From the NCBI GenBank assembly GCA_022792815.1, contig JAAWBS010000014.1:27853-91852 (forward strand): a stretch of DNA of 64,000 nucleotides. Direction: 5' to 3'. How positions within the stretch are numbered: position 1 is the stretch's first letter; each line of letters opens with the position of its first letter. Shown here piece by piece: positions 8,255 through 16,929 of the stretch. The position numbers and the translations under genes are program-made. Origin of the DNA: Hungatella sp. Lineage in GTDB: Bacteria > Bacillota > Clostridia > Lachnospirales > Lachnospiraceae. The notes beneath the pieces were generated by a model. It saw nothing but the letters and a program-made list of their open reading frames with translations, ran no database searches and was not told the DNA's origin.

Positions 8255-9226
8255 TCACACGGTACGGGCCGATCCATCCCCGGGGAAATGGCATGCCGCA
8301 TAATGTCCCGTTTCCAGTTCTTTCAGTTCAGGCGCTTCTCTTCTGCACTTGTCCTGACAGAACTGGCAGCGCCCCGCAAACCTGCAGCCCGGCGGCGGGT
8401 CTATGGGGGAAGGAACATCGCCCTCCAGAACCAGCCGCTCCACATGATAGTCGATAGACGGGATGGGGACCGCACTTAAGAGAGCCTGAGTATAGGGGTG
8501 AAAAGGATGGGCAAACAGCTCCCTGCCGGAAGCCTTTTCCATGATCTTCCCCAGATACATGACCGCGATCTCGTCGCTGATATGCTTCACCACACTTAAG
8601 TCATGGGAGATGAATAAGTAGGTGAGACCGAACTTCTCCTGCAGTTCTTCCATCAGATTCAGAACCTGGGCCTGTATGGAGACATCCAGGGCCGATACCG
8701 GCTCATCCAGCACCAGAAAATCCGGGTTGAGTGCCAGAGCCCTGGCGATGCCCACCCTCTGTCTCCGCCCTCCGTCCAGCTCATGGGGATAGGAGTTGGC
8801 CAAGCGTCTGGCCAGCCCTGCCGTCTCCATCAGCTCATAGACCTTTTCCTCCATCTCCCGCTTGTTTTGGCAGATCCTCTGGACCTTAAGAGGCTCTACG
8901 ATGCTCTCAAAGACGCTTTTCCTTCCGTCCAAAGACGCATAGGGGTCCTGGAATACGATCTGGAGCTTCCTCCTGGCATGGCGCATCTTGGCCTTGTCAA
9001 ACTTTCTTAGATCCTCCCCATAAAACCGGATTTCCCCGTCGGTCGCCTCCGTCAGTCTGAGAATCAGCCGCCCCACCGTAGATTTGCCGCAGCCTGATTC
9101 CCCTACCAGTCCCATGGTGCTTCCCTTTTCGATGGTGAAGCTGATATCGTCCACAGCGTGGAGCAACCCCTTTTTGGTGGGAAAATATTTTTTTAAATTT
9201 CTCACATCCAGAATCTTCTCACTCAT
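8255..9226 (-). CDS. oppF: Oligopeptide/dipeptide ABC transporter ATPase (OppF/DppF type)
   Basis: 323 aa. Walker [10 protein letters not shown], Walker [13 protein letters not shown], and the C-terminal oligopeptide/dipeptide domain with the cysteine cluster seen in this family ([15 protein letters not shown]). The signature motif is LDGGRRQR rather than LSGGQ, a variant known in DppF/OppF relatives. The ATG overlaps the end of oppD (ATGA). It pairs with the OppD ATPase to drive the OppBC permease. Confidence 0.9.
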   Translation of the reverse strand: MSEKILDVRNLKKYFPTKKGLLHAVDDISFTIEKGSTMGLVGESGCGKSTVGRLILRLTEATDGEIRFYGEDLRKFDKAKMRHARRKLQIVFQDPYASLDGRKSVFESIVEPLKVQRICQNKREMEEKVYELMETAGLARRLANSYPHELDGGRRQRVGIARALALNPDFLVLDEPVSALDVSIQAQVLNLMEELQEKFGLTYLFISHDLSVVKHISDEIAVMYLGKIMEKASGRELFAHPFHPYTQALLSAVPIPSIDYHVERLVLEGDVPSPIDPPPGCRFAGRCQFCQDKCRREAPELKELETGHYAACHFPGDGSARTV

Positions 9227-10203
9227 ACCGGCTTACTCCCTTCCGCAAGAATACATGTCACAAAATGGCCCGGCTCCACCTCTGTATTGGCAGGCGGCAT
9301 CTCCGTACAGGCCTCGGTCTTATAGGGACAACGGGGGGCAAAATGGCAGCCCTTGGGCAGATCGGTGGGATCCGGTGTCATCCCCTCGATGGGCACCAGG
9401 GTTATGGACTCTTCCATCAGATTGGGAATGCAGGCAAACAGCCCCTTGGTATACGGGTGGGTGGGTCGGTGGAAGATCTGCTCTCTGTCTCCGTATTCCA
9501 CGATCTCTCCCGCATACATAACTGCCACATAATCGCAGATCTCCGCCACGATCCCCAGATCATGGGTGATCAGAATCATGGCTGTCTGATACTTGTCCTT
9601 CAGCTTTCTCATCAGCTCCAGCACCTGAGCCTGAATGGTCACATCCAGAGCCGTGGTGGGCTCGTCCGCGATCAGAAGCTTAGGGTTGCAGGCCAGCGCC
9701 ATGGCGATAATCACCCGCTGCTTCATCCCTCCCGAAAACTGGTGGGGGAAATCTCCGGCCCGGTCTGCCCGGATTCCCACCAGCTCCAGCATCTCACAGG
9801 CTTTGGTGTAGGCATCCTTTCTGCTTAAAGCCTTATCGTGAAGCCGGATCACCTCCATGATCTGTTCCCCCACGGTGATCACCGGATTTAGGGAGGTCAT
9901 GGGATCCTGAAAGATCATGGAGATCTGCTTGCCCCGGATTTTGTGCATGGCCTTTTTATTCTTCTTTAACAGGTCTTCCCCCTCAAAAAAGATCTCCCCG
10001 CCTCTGATCTTTGCCGGCGGGTCCGGCAGAATCTGCATCACGGCCTTTACCGTGGTGGTCTTGCCTGCCCCCGTCTCTCCCACAAGCCCAAGGGTCTTCC
10101 CCTCCTCCAGAGAAAGGCTTAAGTTCTCCACCGCATGGACTGTCCCGTCCACAGTCACATATTGAACCGTCAGATCTTTAATTTCCAGTAAATGCTTGCT
10201 CAT
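9223..10203 (-). CDS. oppD: Oligopeptide/dipeptide ABC transporter ATPase (OppD/DppD type)
   Basis: 326 aa. Walker [10 protein letters not shown], signature FSGGMKQRV, Walker [13 protein letters not shown], and the C-terminal peptide-transporter extension with [15 protein letters not shown]. The ATG at 10203 follows TAGGAGGAAG. It forms the heterodimeric ATPase with the next gene; it is 16 nt downstream of oppC. Confidence 0.92.
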   Translation of the reverse strand: MSKHLLEIKDLTVQYVTVDGTVHAVENLSLSLEEGKTLGLVGETGAGKTTTVKAVMQILPDPPAKIRGGEIFFEGEDLLKKNKKAMHKIRGKQISMIFQDPMTSLNPVITVGEQIMEVIRLHDKALSRKDAYTKACEMLELVGIRADRAGDFPHQFSGGMKQRVIIAMALACNPKLLIADEPTTALDVTIQAQVLELMRKLKDKYQTAMILITHDLGIVAEICDYVAVMYAGEIVEYGDREQIFHRPTHPYTKGLFACIPNLMEESITLVPIEGMTPDPTDLPKGCHFAPRCPYKTEACTEMPPANTEVEPGHFVTCILAEGSKPV

Positions 10204-10219
10204 ATGGTCCGCCTTCCTC

Positions 10220-11089
10220 CTAATTCTTCAGTTTTGGATCCAGGGCATCGCGAAGTCCGTCACCCATGAGATTCATGGCAAAGACGGCAAACATGATAGC
10301 CATTCCCGGAAATGCCGTCAGGTGAGGGGCATCTCTCAAAAAGTCTCTTCCCGTGGAGAGCATGGCTCCCCACTCCGGAGTGGGAGGCACGATTCCGAGC
10401 CCGATAAAGCTCATGCTGGCACAAGAAAGGATGGCTCCGCCGATCTTTAGGGTGGCCTGAACGATCAGAGGCGCCAGGCTGTTGGGCAGGATATGGTGGA
10501 CGATGATGTGGAAATCACCGGCTCCCGCCGCCCTGGACGCATCCACAAACTCTTGATTCTTCAGGGACAACAGAGATGCCCGCATGATCCGGCAGTAGGC
10601 CGGCACGCTGGAGATTCCGATGGCGATCATCACGTTCTGAAGTCCTGTGCCCAGGGCCGCCACGATGGAAATATTTAAAAGGATGCTGGGGATGGCCATC
10701 AGGATATCCGTACAGCGCATAATCACATTGTCCAGCACACCTCCATAGTACCCGGCGATGGCGCCGAGGCTGCACCCGACCACACTGGAGATCCCTACGG
10801 CGATGAGCCCTACGGTCAGGGAAATCCTGCTGCCATAGAGGATCCTGGAAAAGATATCTCTTCCCAGCTCATCAGTGCCGAACCAGTGGGCGGCTGAGGG
10901 CGGCTGCAGGCGGTGGATCAGATCCTGCCTGACGGGATCGTAGGGGGCGATCACATCGGCGAAGATCGCAGCCAGGACTAAGACAAGCAGCATCACCATC
11001 CCCACCATGGCCTGCTTATTGCGGCAGAATCTCCGCCAGACCTCCCTCGCCTGGCTTCTCTTCTTAAATACGGTATTTTCATGCTCCAT
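10220..11089 (-). CDS. oppC: Oligopeptide/dipeptide ABC permease, DppC/OppC type
   Basis: 289 aa, about six transmembrane segments, with an N-terminal cytoplasmic lead and the FGTDELGRDIFSRILYGSR motif that marks OppC/DppC. The EAA loop DASRAAGAGDFHIIVHHILP contacts the ATPases. It is 11 nt from oppB in the same operon. Confidence 0.92.
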   Translation of the reverse strand: MEHENTVFKKRSQAREVWRRFCRNKQAMVGMVMLLVLVLAAIFADVIAPYDPVRQDLIHRLQPPSAAHWFGTDELGRDIFSRILYGSRISLTVGLIAVGISSVVGCSLGAIAGYYGGVLDNVIMRCTDILMAIPSILLNISIVAALGTGLQNVMIAIGISSVPAYCRIMRASLLSLKNQEFVDASRAAGAGDFHIIVHHILPNSLAPLIVQATLKIGGAILSCASMSFIGLGIVPPTPEWGAMLSTGRDFLRDAPHLTAFPGMAIMFAVFAMNLMGDGLRDALDPKLKN

Positions 11090-11100
11090 ATGGGCACCTC

Positions 11101-12027
11101 CTATCTGTACTGAGAACGGATTCTCGGGTCAACATAGGCATACAGAATGTCCACAGCCAGATTCACCAGACTGAAGGTCAGGGCAACCATCAGCACCCCT
11201 CCCTGGACCACCGGATAGTTTCTGGCCTTGATGGCATCCACCATCATCTTCCCCACACCAGGAACCGCGAAGATGGATTCGGTCAGCACAGCGCCTCCCA
11301 ACAGATGTCCGAACTGGATTCCCACTGTGGTGATCACCGGAATCAGGGCATTTTTCAGGGCGTGGTGGATGATGATCTTCAGTTCTGTCTGCCCCTTGGC
11401 CTCCGCCGTGACGATATAGTCCTGGCGGATTACCTCCAGCATGCTGGATCTGGTCATCCTGGCGATAGCCGCCGCCGAGCTGGTTCCAATGGTAACCGCC
11501 GGGAGAATCATGTATTTCCACCCGTCGAATCCAGAGGCTGGAAGCAGCTTCCACCGCAGGGCGAAGAGAAGCATAAGGAGGAGCCCCTGCCAGAAGTTGG
11601 GCATGGCGTTTCCCACCATGGCCAGGGCCATGGCGATGTTGTCGAAGACGGAATACTGCTTGACCGCGGATACGATTCCAAATGTCAGTCCGATGATCAT
11701 GGCCAGCAGGACCGAGCATCCGGCCAGCTTTAATGAATTGGGAAATGTCTGAAGGATGCGGTCCATAACCGGCTGTTTGGTGGCATAGCAGATGCCCAGA
11801 TTGCCGTGAGCCACATTGACCAGATATTTCCCCAGACGTTCCAGATAGGTGCCGTTTAATCCCAGCTCCTCTCTCAGCTGCTCTGCCATCTCCGGAGTGG
11901 CATCATCCCCCAGCAGGGTATCCACCGGATCGCCGGGGGTTATGTACAGCAGCGTGAACACGATGATGATAACCCCCAGCATAACCGGAATCATCAGCAG
12001 CAGTCTCCGTATGGTGTATTTCAGCAT
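11101..12027 (-). CDS. oppB: Oligopeptide/dipeptide ABC permease, DppB/OppB type
   Basis: 308 aa, six transmembrane segments. The N-terminus (KYTIRRLLLMIPVMLGV) and the TPGDP motif are typical of DppB/OppB, as is the EAA region around AEAKGQTELKIIIHHALKNA. It is separated from the binding-protein gene by a 91-nt gap holding a strong hairpin, which probably sets the ratio of binding protein to permease. Confidence 0.93.
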   Translation of the reverse strand: MLKYTIRRLLLMIPVMLGVIIIVFTLLYITPGDPVDTLLGDDATPEMAEQLREELGLNGTYLERLGKYLVNVAHGNLGICYATKQPVMDRILQTFPNSLKLAGCSVLLAMIIGLTFGIVSAVKQYSVFDNIAMALAMVGNAMPNFWQGLLLMLLFALRWKLLPASGFDGWKYMILPAVTIGTSSAAAIARMTRSSMLEVIRQDYIVTAEAKGQTELKIIIHHALKNALIPVITTVGIQFGHLLGGAVLTESIFAVPGVGKMMVDAIKARNYPVVQGGVLMVALTFSLVNLAVDILYAYVDPRIRSQYR

Positions 12028-12054
12028 GGCAGAACCTTCCTTTCCTGTTTTCTC

Positions 12055-12108
12055 GGGTCCCGGAACCGGAAAGTTGTCTGCCTTGCCGCCTTTCCGGTCC
12101 TGAGACCC
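12055..12108 (-). promoter_or_regulatory. Intercistronic hairpin between binding-protein and permease genes
   Basis: Outer stem GGGTC (12055-12059) with GACCC (12104-12108), then GGAACCGGAAAG (12062-12073) with CTTTCCGGTCC (12090-12100), one bulge. No T-run follows, so it is not a standard terminator. A processing or RNA-stabilising hairpin that raises binding-protein mRNA over permease mRNA is the usual explanation. Confidence 0.6.
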
Positions 12109-12118
12109 TGTATCATTA

Positions 12119-13759
12119 CTATTCTACAAAATAGACGCTTCGGAAATCATACATGGCCGTCGGTACCGGGACGAACCCGCGAACCTTGCTGCTGGCTCCG
12201 ATGATGTTCTTGGTGAATGCCAGGTAGATAAAAGGAGATTCCTCGTGAATCAGCTTCTGAGCTTCCACTACCAGCTCCGCTCTCTTCTCGGCATCCACCG
12301 TCACCACGATCGCATCCAAAACCTTGTCCACGTCCGGACTCGACAGGTTGGCTCTGGCGCTTCCGCTGTACATCCTGTCTGTATGGAACATGTTGTAGAG
12401 ACCTGCTCCTGCCTCAAAGATCTCAAAGTTGGTTCCCGCGCAGCACAGCTCCTGTTCACCTTTATTGAGAGAAGAGGTGAGGGCTCCGGACTCTGTCGGC
12501 TTTAACACTAAGGTCACCCCGATCTCTCCCCACATCTGCTGCAAAAGCTCTGCCAGCATGTTGTTAGTAGAATTGGCCAAGTACATAAATTCTACCTCCA
12601 GACCGTCGCCGCATCCGGCCTCCGCCAGAAGCTCCTTGGCCTTCTCCACATTGTACTCATAGGGTGTCAGGTCTGAGGTGTGTCCCGGAAGGGTGTTGGG
12701 AACCACGCTGTCCATGACATCCGATGTCTTTTCTCCATAGCATACCACCCGAATGGCCTCTTTATCCGTAGCGTAGTTTAGAGCCTGGCGGACACGCTTA
12801 TCTTTAAATACTTCCTTCTGGCAGTTAAACGCGATGTAGCGGTCCGTAGCTCCGGTGCTGATGATCAGCTGAGTATCCGGATTCTCATCGATCCGGTCCG
12901 CATCCGCGTTGGGCAGTCCCAGAGTGATGTCCACGCCGCCGCTTTCCAGGTCAATAGTGCGGCTTGCGCTCTCGGTGATGATCCTGAACTTAATGGTTTT
13001 TAAGACGGAAGGCTCTCTCCAGTAATTGTCATTGCGCTCGACGGTGATATTGTCCCCTGCGGTCCAGGATACGAATTTATAGGCTCCCGTTCCCACTGGT
13101 GCCCGCCCGAAAGCATCATCACCCATCTCGGTCACCACCTTCTCCGGAACGATGCTTAAGGCCTCGGAGCAGACCTGGGCTTCTGTAAATGCCCACGGCT
13201 CCAAAGTTCTCAGGATAAAGGTGTAATCGTCCGGAGTCTCATATCCCTCCGGGTCAAACTGGGATGCAGCGTTATTACCCTGGGTGCCGTCATGGACTCT
13301 CTTAAAGCTGAACAGCACATCTGCGGAGGTCAGCGGATCGCCGTTGTGGAACTTCACATCTTTTCTCAAATGAAATTTCCATGTGCACTCATCCACCTGC
13401 TCCCAGCTCTCCGCCAGACAGGGGGAGGGATTTAAATCCGTGTCAAACTCCAAAAGGGTGTCAAAAAGATTGCCCTCGATCATGCGCTTTACGACTACAT
13501 TATTTCCCAACGGATCCAGGGTTGCCGGTTCCCGGTCAAATGCCACCACCAGCGTATCCCTGTCCGATTTCTGCTCCCCCTCACTTGCCTCCACAGGACC
13601 TTTATTCACTCCTGCCGCCGCCTCACTGGTCTGCTCTGTGGCTTCCTGTACAGACTGAGCTTCAGACGCAGACGGCTCCTGTGCCCTCTTCCCGCCGCAA
13701 GCCGTAAGCGACAGCCCCATACACAGGACCAGGGTGAGACTTAACAATCGTTTTTTCAT
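12119..13759 (-). CDS. oppA: Peptide-type ABC transporter substrate-binding lipoprotein (SBP family 5)
   Basis: 546 aa. Lipoprotein signal with lipobox LTAC, a low-complexity S/E/A-rich linker to about residue 65, then a family-5 extracellular solute-binding domain: the strand TLVVAFDREPATLDPL, the W-x-F-x-LR-x-D-V-K-F-H-N-G-D motif near residue 130, and ALNYATDKEAI. ATG at 13759 with AAGGAGG. First gene of the operon, so probably the most abundant product. Whether the cargo is peptides, nickel or another small molecule is not determined; gene order argues for peptides. Confidence 0.9.
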   Translation of the reverse strand: MKKRLLSLTLVLCMGLSLTACGGKRAQEPSASEAQSVQEATEQTSEAAAGVNKGPVEASEGEQKSDRDTLVVAFDREPATLDPLGNNVVVKRMIEGNLFDTLLEFDTDLNPSPCLAESWEQVDECTWKFHLRKDVKFHNGDPLTSADVLFSFKRVHDGTQGNNAASQFDPEGYETPDDYTFILRTLEPWAFTEAQVCSEALSIVPEKVVTEMGDDAFGRAPVGTGAYKFVSWTAGDNITVERNDNYWREPSVLKTIKFRIITESASRTIDLESGGVDITLGLPNADADRIDENPDTQLIISTGATDRYIAFNCQKEVFKDKRVRQALNYATDKEAIRVVCYGEKTSDVMDSVVPNTLPGHTSDLTPYEYNVEKAKELLAEAGCGDGLEVEFMYLANSTNNMLAELLQQMWGEIGVTLVLKPTESGALTSSLNKGEQELCCAGTNFEIFEAGAGLYNMFHTDRMYSGSARANLSSPDVDKVLDAIVVTVDAEKRAELVVEAQKLIHEESPFIYLAFTKNIIGASSKVRGFVPVPTAMYDFRSVYFVE

Positions 13760-13842
13760 AACGTATTCCTCCTTGTCTTTTTTCTGTCCGGTTCACACAT
13801 CCTGCTCCTTCCGATGTGGTGTCCCGGTGAAAAAGGTTCTTA

Positions 13843-13863
13843 CTGTCTGTCTCTGACAGACAG
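13843..13863 (-). promoter_or_regulatory. Perfect 9-bp inverted repeat just after the opp promoter (operator or leader hairpin)
   Basis: CTGTCTGTC (13843-13851), 3-nt loop, GACAGACAG (13855-13863). It lies at about +13 to +33 of the predicted oppA transcript and about 190 nt from the divergent LysR gene. It could be a protein-binding operator, or a leader stem-loop; it has no T-run, so it is not a terminator. Confidence 0.5.
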
Positions 13864-13882
13864 ATGTAATTACCTTTTTATC

Positions 13883-13911
13883 ATTATACATATTTTCTGA
13901 TTATTTGTAAA
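13883..13911 (-). promoter_or_regulatory. sigma-A promoter of the opp operon
   Basis: Minus strand -35 TTTACA (13906-13911), 17-nt spacer, -10 TATAAT (13883-13888). The transcript would begin near 13876, giving a leader of about 115 nt before oppA. Confidence 0.8.
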
Positions 13912-13935
13912 ATTTATTAATATTATTAAAATGTT

Positions 13936-13963
13936 TTGTTTTTCTTATAATTTATGGTAAAAT
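13936..13963 (+). promoter_or_regulatory. Possible promoter of the LysR gene
   Basis: Plus strand TTGTTT (13936-13941), 16 nt, TAAAAT (13958-13963) in a very AT-rich stretch, back to back with the opp promoter. The -35 match is moderate and the region offers other AT-rich candidates. Confidence 0.35.
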
Positions 13964-14057
13964 ATGATGATATAGGAATCGTATCTCGAAATCACGGAAA
14001 TACTCGCAGAAGTCATACCTGACATGTGTGACATGCCATAGGACGCGGAGGATGATT

Positions 14058-15002
14058 ATGAATTTAAAAGAACAGCTATATGTATGTACGCTGGCAGAGA
14101 CAGGCAGTCTGACCCAAGCTGCCAAACAGCTTTTTATCTCTCAGCCTGCCTTAAGCCTCTACATCAGCAACCTGGAAAATACTCTCGGCGCCCGTCTCTT
14201 CGAGCGCATCGGCAAGCAGTTTGTCCCGACTCAGGTGGGGGAGCTCTACGTGAAAGCGGCCAAGGAGATGCTCTGCCTGAAGGAACGGTTTGACACGGAA
14301 TTCTCAGAGATTCAGAACGGTCAAAAAGAACGGATTCGGGTAGGGATTCAGGCGATTCGTTCCCACCATCTGACCCCGAAGATGCTGCCTGCCATCACTG
14401 CTTTATACCCAAAGACCAAGTTTCTGTGGTATGAAGATTACTATGAATCCATGGAGCGGATGCTGCTGGATCATGAACTGGATATCTTCTTCTGCAACTG
14501 CAAGACTCTCCGCAAGGAATTTGAGTATATCCCGATTCTCAACGACGAGATCGTGTTTATGGCGCCCAAAAATCACCCTCTCGCCGTCAGTCCCGGACCT
14601 CTGCCGAGTCATACCTTTCCATGGCTCGACCTGACCCTTTTTGAGGGGGAGCGCTTCATCTTGACCAGGGAGAGCCAGAGTCTCAGCAAATACAGCTGGC
14701 AGGTGTTAAAAGCCTGCCAGCTGGTGCCGAAACATATCTTTAATCTGACCAAGATTTTCAACATCATCACCCTAGTCAACTCCGGATACGGTGTCGGCTT
14801 CTCCCTCGCCGGCTATATCTCTCCCAACAATGCCCTCAGCCCCACAGACAATCTGGGCGTCTTCTCCGTGGTGAACCCTCCCATCACTGCCACCTTCTAT
14901 GGGGTTTACAAAAGGGGATACCAGCCGGTTCCTGCTGTTCTCACCCTCATCGACATGGCAAAGACTCTGATGGCAGAACAGGTCTCCCACCTGCCCAGAT
15001 GA
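14058..15002 (+). CDS. LysR-family transcriptional regulator, divergent from the opp operon
   Basis: 314 aa. Residues 1-60 are the LysR winged helix-turn-helix (LAETGSLTQAAKQLFISQPA then SLYISNLENTLG); the remainder is a LysR effector-binding domain of the PBP2 type (VGIQAIRSHHLTPKMLP, then DIFFCN). The ATG at 14058 has GGAGG 6 nt upstream; an in-frame ATG lies at 14052 and a longer frame from 14028. Head-to-head placement with oppA makes it the probable regulator of that operon, with an imported peptide or its product as coinducer (inferred). Confidence 0.9.
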   Translation: MNLKEQLYVCTLAETGSLTQAAKQLFISQPALSLYISNLENTLGARLFERIGKQFVPTQVGELYVKAAKEMLCLKERFDTEFSEIQNGQKERIRVGIQAIRSHHLTPKMLPAITALYPKTKFLWYEDYYESMERMLLDHELDIFFCNCKTLRKEFEYIPILNDEIVFMAPKNHPLAVSPGPLPSHTFPWLDLTLFEGERFILTRESQSLSKYSWQVLKACQLVPKHIFNLTKIFNIITLVNSGYGVGFSLAGYISPNNALSPTDNLGVFSVVNPPITATFYGVYKRGYQPVPAVLTLIDMAKTLMAEQVSHLPR

Positions 15003-15044
15003 CCGGACAAACAGTCGGATCACGGCCCGGCAGCTCCCCGGTGT

Positions 15045-15947
15045 CTACTCCGTCACCAGCACATACCCGGCAGTTCCCCAAAATCCATTCTTCTCCAGCT
15101 TCTCCTTCTTCCACCGGGCCTCGATCCCATACACCTTATCCTTCTCCAGGACAAGTCCCGGCACCGTACCATAATAGGTGGTGCGGCTCTCTTCCTCCGC
15201 ATCCTCACCGCCCAGCTGAGACACATCCCACTGAGAGATCACCAGAATATCCGGAGCAATCACGGTGTTTATGGTGTAGAGAACCTGATCCATCTTTTGA
15301 TATCTGGGAAGTTTCAGTCTGGCCCCTCGGTCCGCAGCAGCCTCCTCGAGAGGGGCGGCTCCGCAGGCGATCACGGCTCCTCCTCCTGTATCCCAGGTAT
15401 AGTTGCCCGAGCGGATCTCAAAGGGCTCATAACGGCTGGACAGCGCATCCGTCAGAATCAGCGGCGGGGCTTCTGTCAAAAATACATCCGCCTTCCCGGT
15501 CTCCTGGTCCTGCGGCAGCACAAACAGCTGAATCCCCCGGAACTTCTCAAGACCGTCGGATTCCCTCTCCTTTATGTCCTCCATGAGCACGAAGACAGAA
15601 GTACCGCCTTTTAACTCTTCCGGCACTGCGATCTTCTCCGCCTCTGTAACCCAAAAAGCCCCTGGAAACTCGTCTGCGTCGGAACGGATCAGCGCCATAT
15701 CACTCCGGACCTCCTTGATGTGTCCCTTAAGGCCCACATACTCTCTCGTCCCCCTCGCCTCCAAGTCTTTCTCACCCTCAGAAGCAGTCTGGGAAGGCAC
15801 CGCCTCTCGTGTGTTTTCCTTTTTTGCCGCAGTGCTCTGTTCTGCCGACACGTCAAACTGTGTTTCCGTCTTCCCCACGGAAGCCCCGCCGCATGCTGTC
15901 AGCCCAAGCGCCATCAGAAGAACCGCACCATACCGTTTCATGTTCAT
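15045..15947 (-). CDS. Lipoprotein of unknown function
   Basis: 300 aa. Lipoprotein signal with lipobox LTAC (Cys19), then a Ser/Thr/Glu-rich linker to about residue 70 and a soluble, mainly beta domain. I recognise no catalytic motif. It is convergent with the LysR gene (42-nt gap) and has ribosome site AAAGGAG before the ATG at 15947. A second in-frame ATG two codons later (MKRYG) is possible. Probably surface-exposed. Confidence 0.7.
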   Translation of the reverse strand: MNMKRYGAVLLMALGLTACGGASVGKTETQFDVSAEQSTAAKKENTREAVPSQTASEGEKDLEARGTREYVGLKGHIKEVRSDMALIRSDADEFPGAFWVTEAEKIAVPEELKGGTSVFVLMEDIKERESDGLEKFRGIQLFVLPQDQETGKADVFLTEAPPLILTDALSSRYEPFEIRSGNYTWDTGGGAVIACGAAPLEEAAADRGARLKLPRYQKMDQVLYTINTVIAPDILVISQWDVSQLGGEDAEEESRTTYYGTVPGLVLEKDKVYGIEARWKKEKLEKNGFWGTAGYVLVTE

Positions 15948-16110
15948 AGGCCTGTCTCTCCTTTCCTTTTACAGATATCACCAGTATATCACGCAAATAT
16001 AAAGAACTTGGTACCATTTTTCTTACAATACTCTGAGGCTCCTAAACGGATGACTATCGTTCTGAAGGGGAAACATCTATTACATTCTTTCGCAGATTCA
16101 GAAAACCTTC

Positions 16111-16153
16111 AAAAAAGTGCCTGCGCAATTTGCTTTTGCGCAGACACTTTTTA
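16111..16153 (-). terminator. Bidirectional intrinsic terminator after surE
   Basis: Long stem AAAAAGTG-C-CTGCGCAA paired with TTGCGCAG-A-CACTTTTT around 16112-16152, with A-runs on one side and T-runs on the other, so it works in either direction. It lies 57 nt after the surE stop. The rest of 15948-16209 shows no gene. Confidence 0.85.
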
Positions 16154-16209
16154 ATTTCTCTTCAATTACTGTCAAAATCAGGGGGTATGAGAACCGCAGG
16201 ACCGTTATC

Positions 16210-16929
16210 TCACATCAGCACCCCACTGCTCACCTTCCCCACCGAGATATACCCGCCAAGCACTGCCGCCAAGTCACTGCCCTCCTCGGCCTTGACCTCC
16301 GGGATACTCAGGACAGAAAGTTCTCTCCAGCCTTCTCTCTCCTTCCCTGGGTTATACACTGTGCAATATGCCGATTTGCGGCAGATCCGGCGGCGCCTCA
16401 GGATCCCTTTGACCTCTGAGACATCCCCAGAGGGAAAGTTAACATTCCAGATCTCATGGCGGCCTATGGGACTTTCCACCAGTTCTTTTACGAGAGGAAT
16501 CAGGAAATGTTCCGGCACACGACTATCCCTGTTGTCGGCACTGGAAAATGCCATGGCAGGGATCCCGTTTGCCAGTGCTTCCATGGCAGCCCCGATAGTG
16601 CCGGAATAGAGGATGTCAACCCCTACGTTGTAGCCGTGATTGATGCCGGAAAACACCAGGTCCGGCTTTTGGGGCATCAGATATTCTAAGGCCACCTTCA
16701 CACAGTCTGCAGGGGTGCCGCAGATCCGGTAAGCCCGGGCATCCTCCGCGTAAAAGTCTTTTTCTTCCCTCACGTCTATGGAAGAGTGCAGGGTGATCCG
16801 GTGGGACATGGCGCTGCACTGGCTGTCCGGCGCTGCCACCCACACTTCTCCCAGACGGGAGGCTAGGGAGGCAAGACAGTGGATCCCTGCCGAGTCGATC
16901 CCATCATCATTTACAACCAGGATTCTCAT
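16210..16929 (-). CDS. surE: 5'/3'-nucleotidase SurE
   Basis: Metal-dependent phosphatase that removes phosphate from nucleoside 5'- and 3'-monophosphates. 239 aa, usual SurE length. N-terminal VNDDGIDSAG (metal-binding Asp pair), AAPDSQCSAMSH, and SGINHGYNVG are all present. The ATG overlaps the stop of the preceding FtsA-like gene as ATGA, so translation is probably coupled. Cytoplasmic. Confidence 0.95.
   Translation of the reverse strand: MRILVVNDDGIDSAGIHCLASLASRLGEVWVAAPDSQCSAMSHRITLHSSIDVREEKDFYAEDARAYRICGTPADCVKVALEYLMPQKPDLVFSGINHGYNVGVDILYSGTIGAAMEALANGIPAMAFSSADNRDSRVPEHFLIPLVKELVESPIGRHEIWNVNFPSGDVSEVKGILRRRRICRKSAYCTVYNPGKEREGWRELSVLSIPEVKAEEGSDLAAVLGGYISVGKVSSGVLM

Noticed and set aside
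8255..9226. Mutated ABC signature in OppF (LDGGRRQR)
   Set aside because: This variant is known in DppF/OppF relatives, so it does not suggest a broken transporter.
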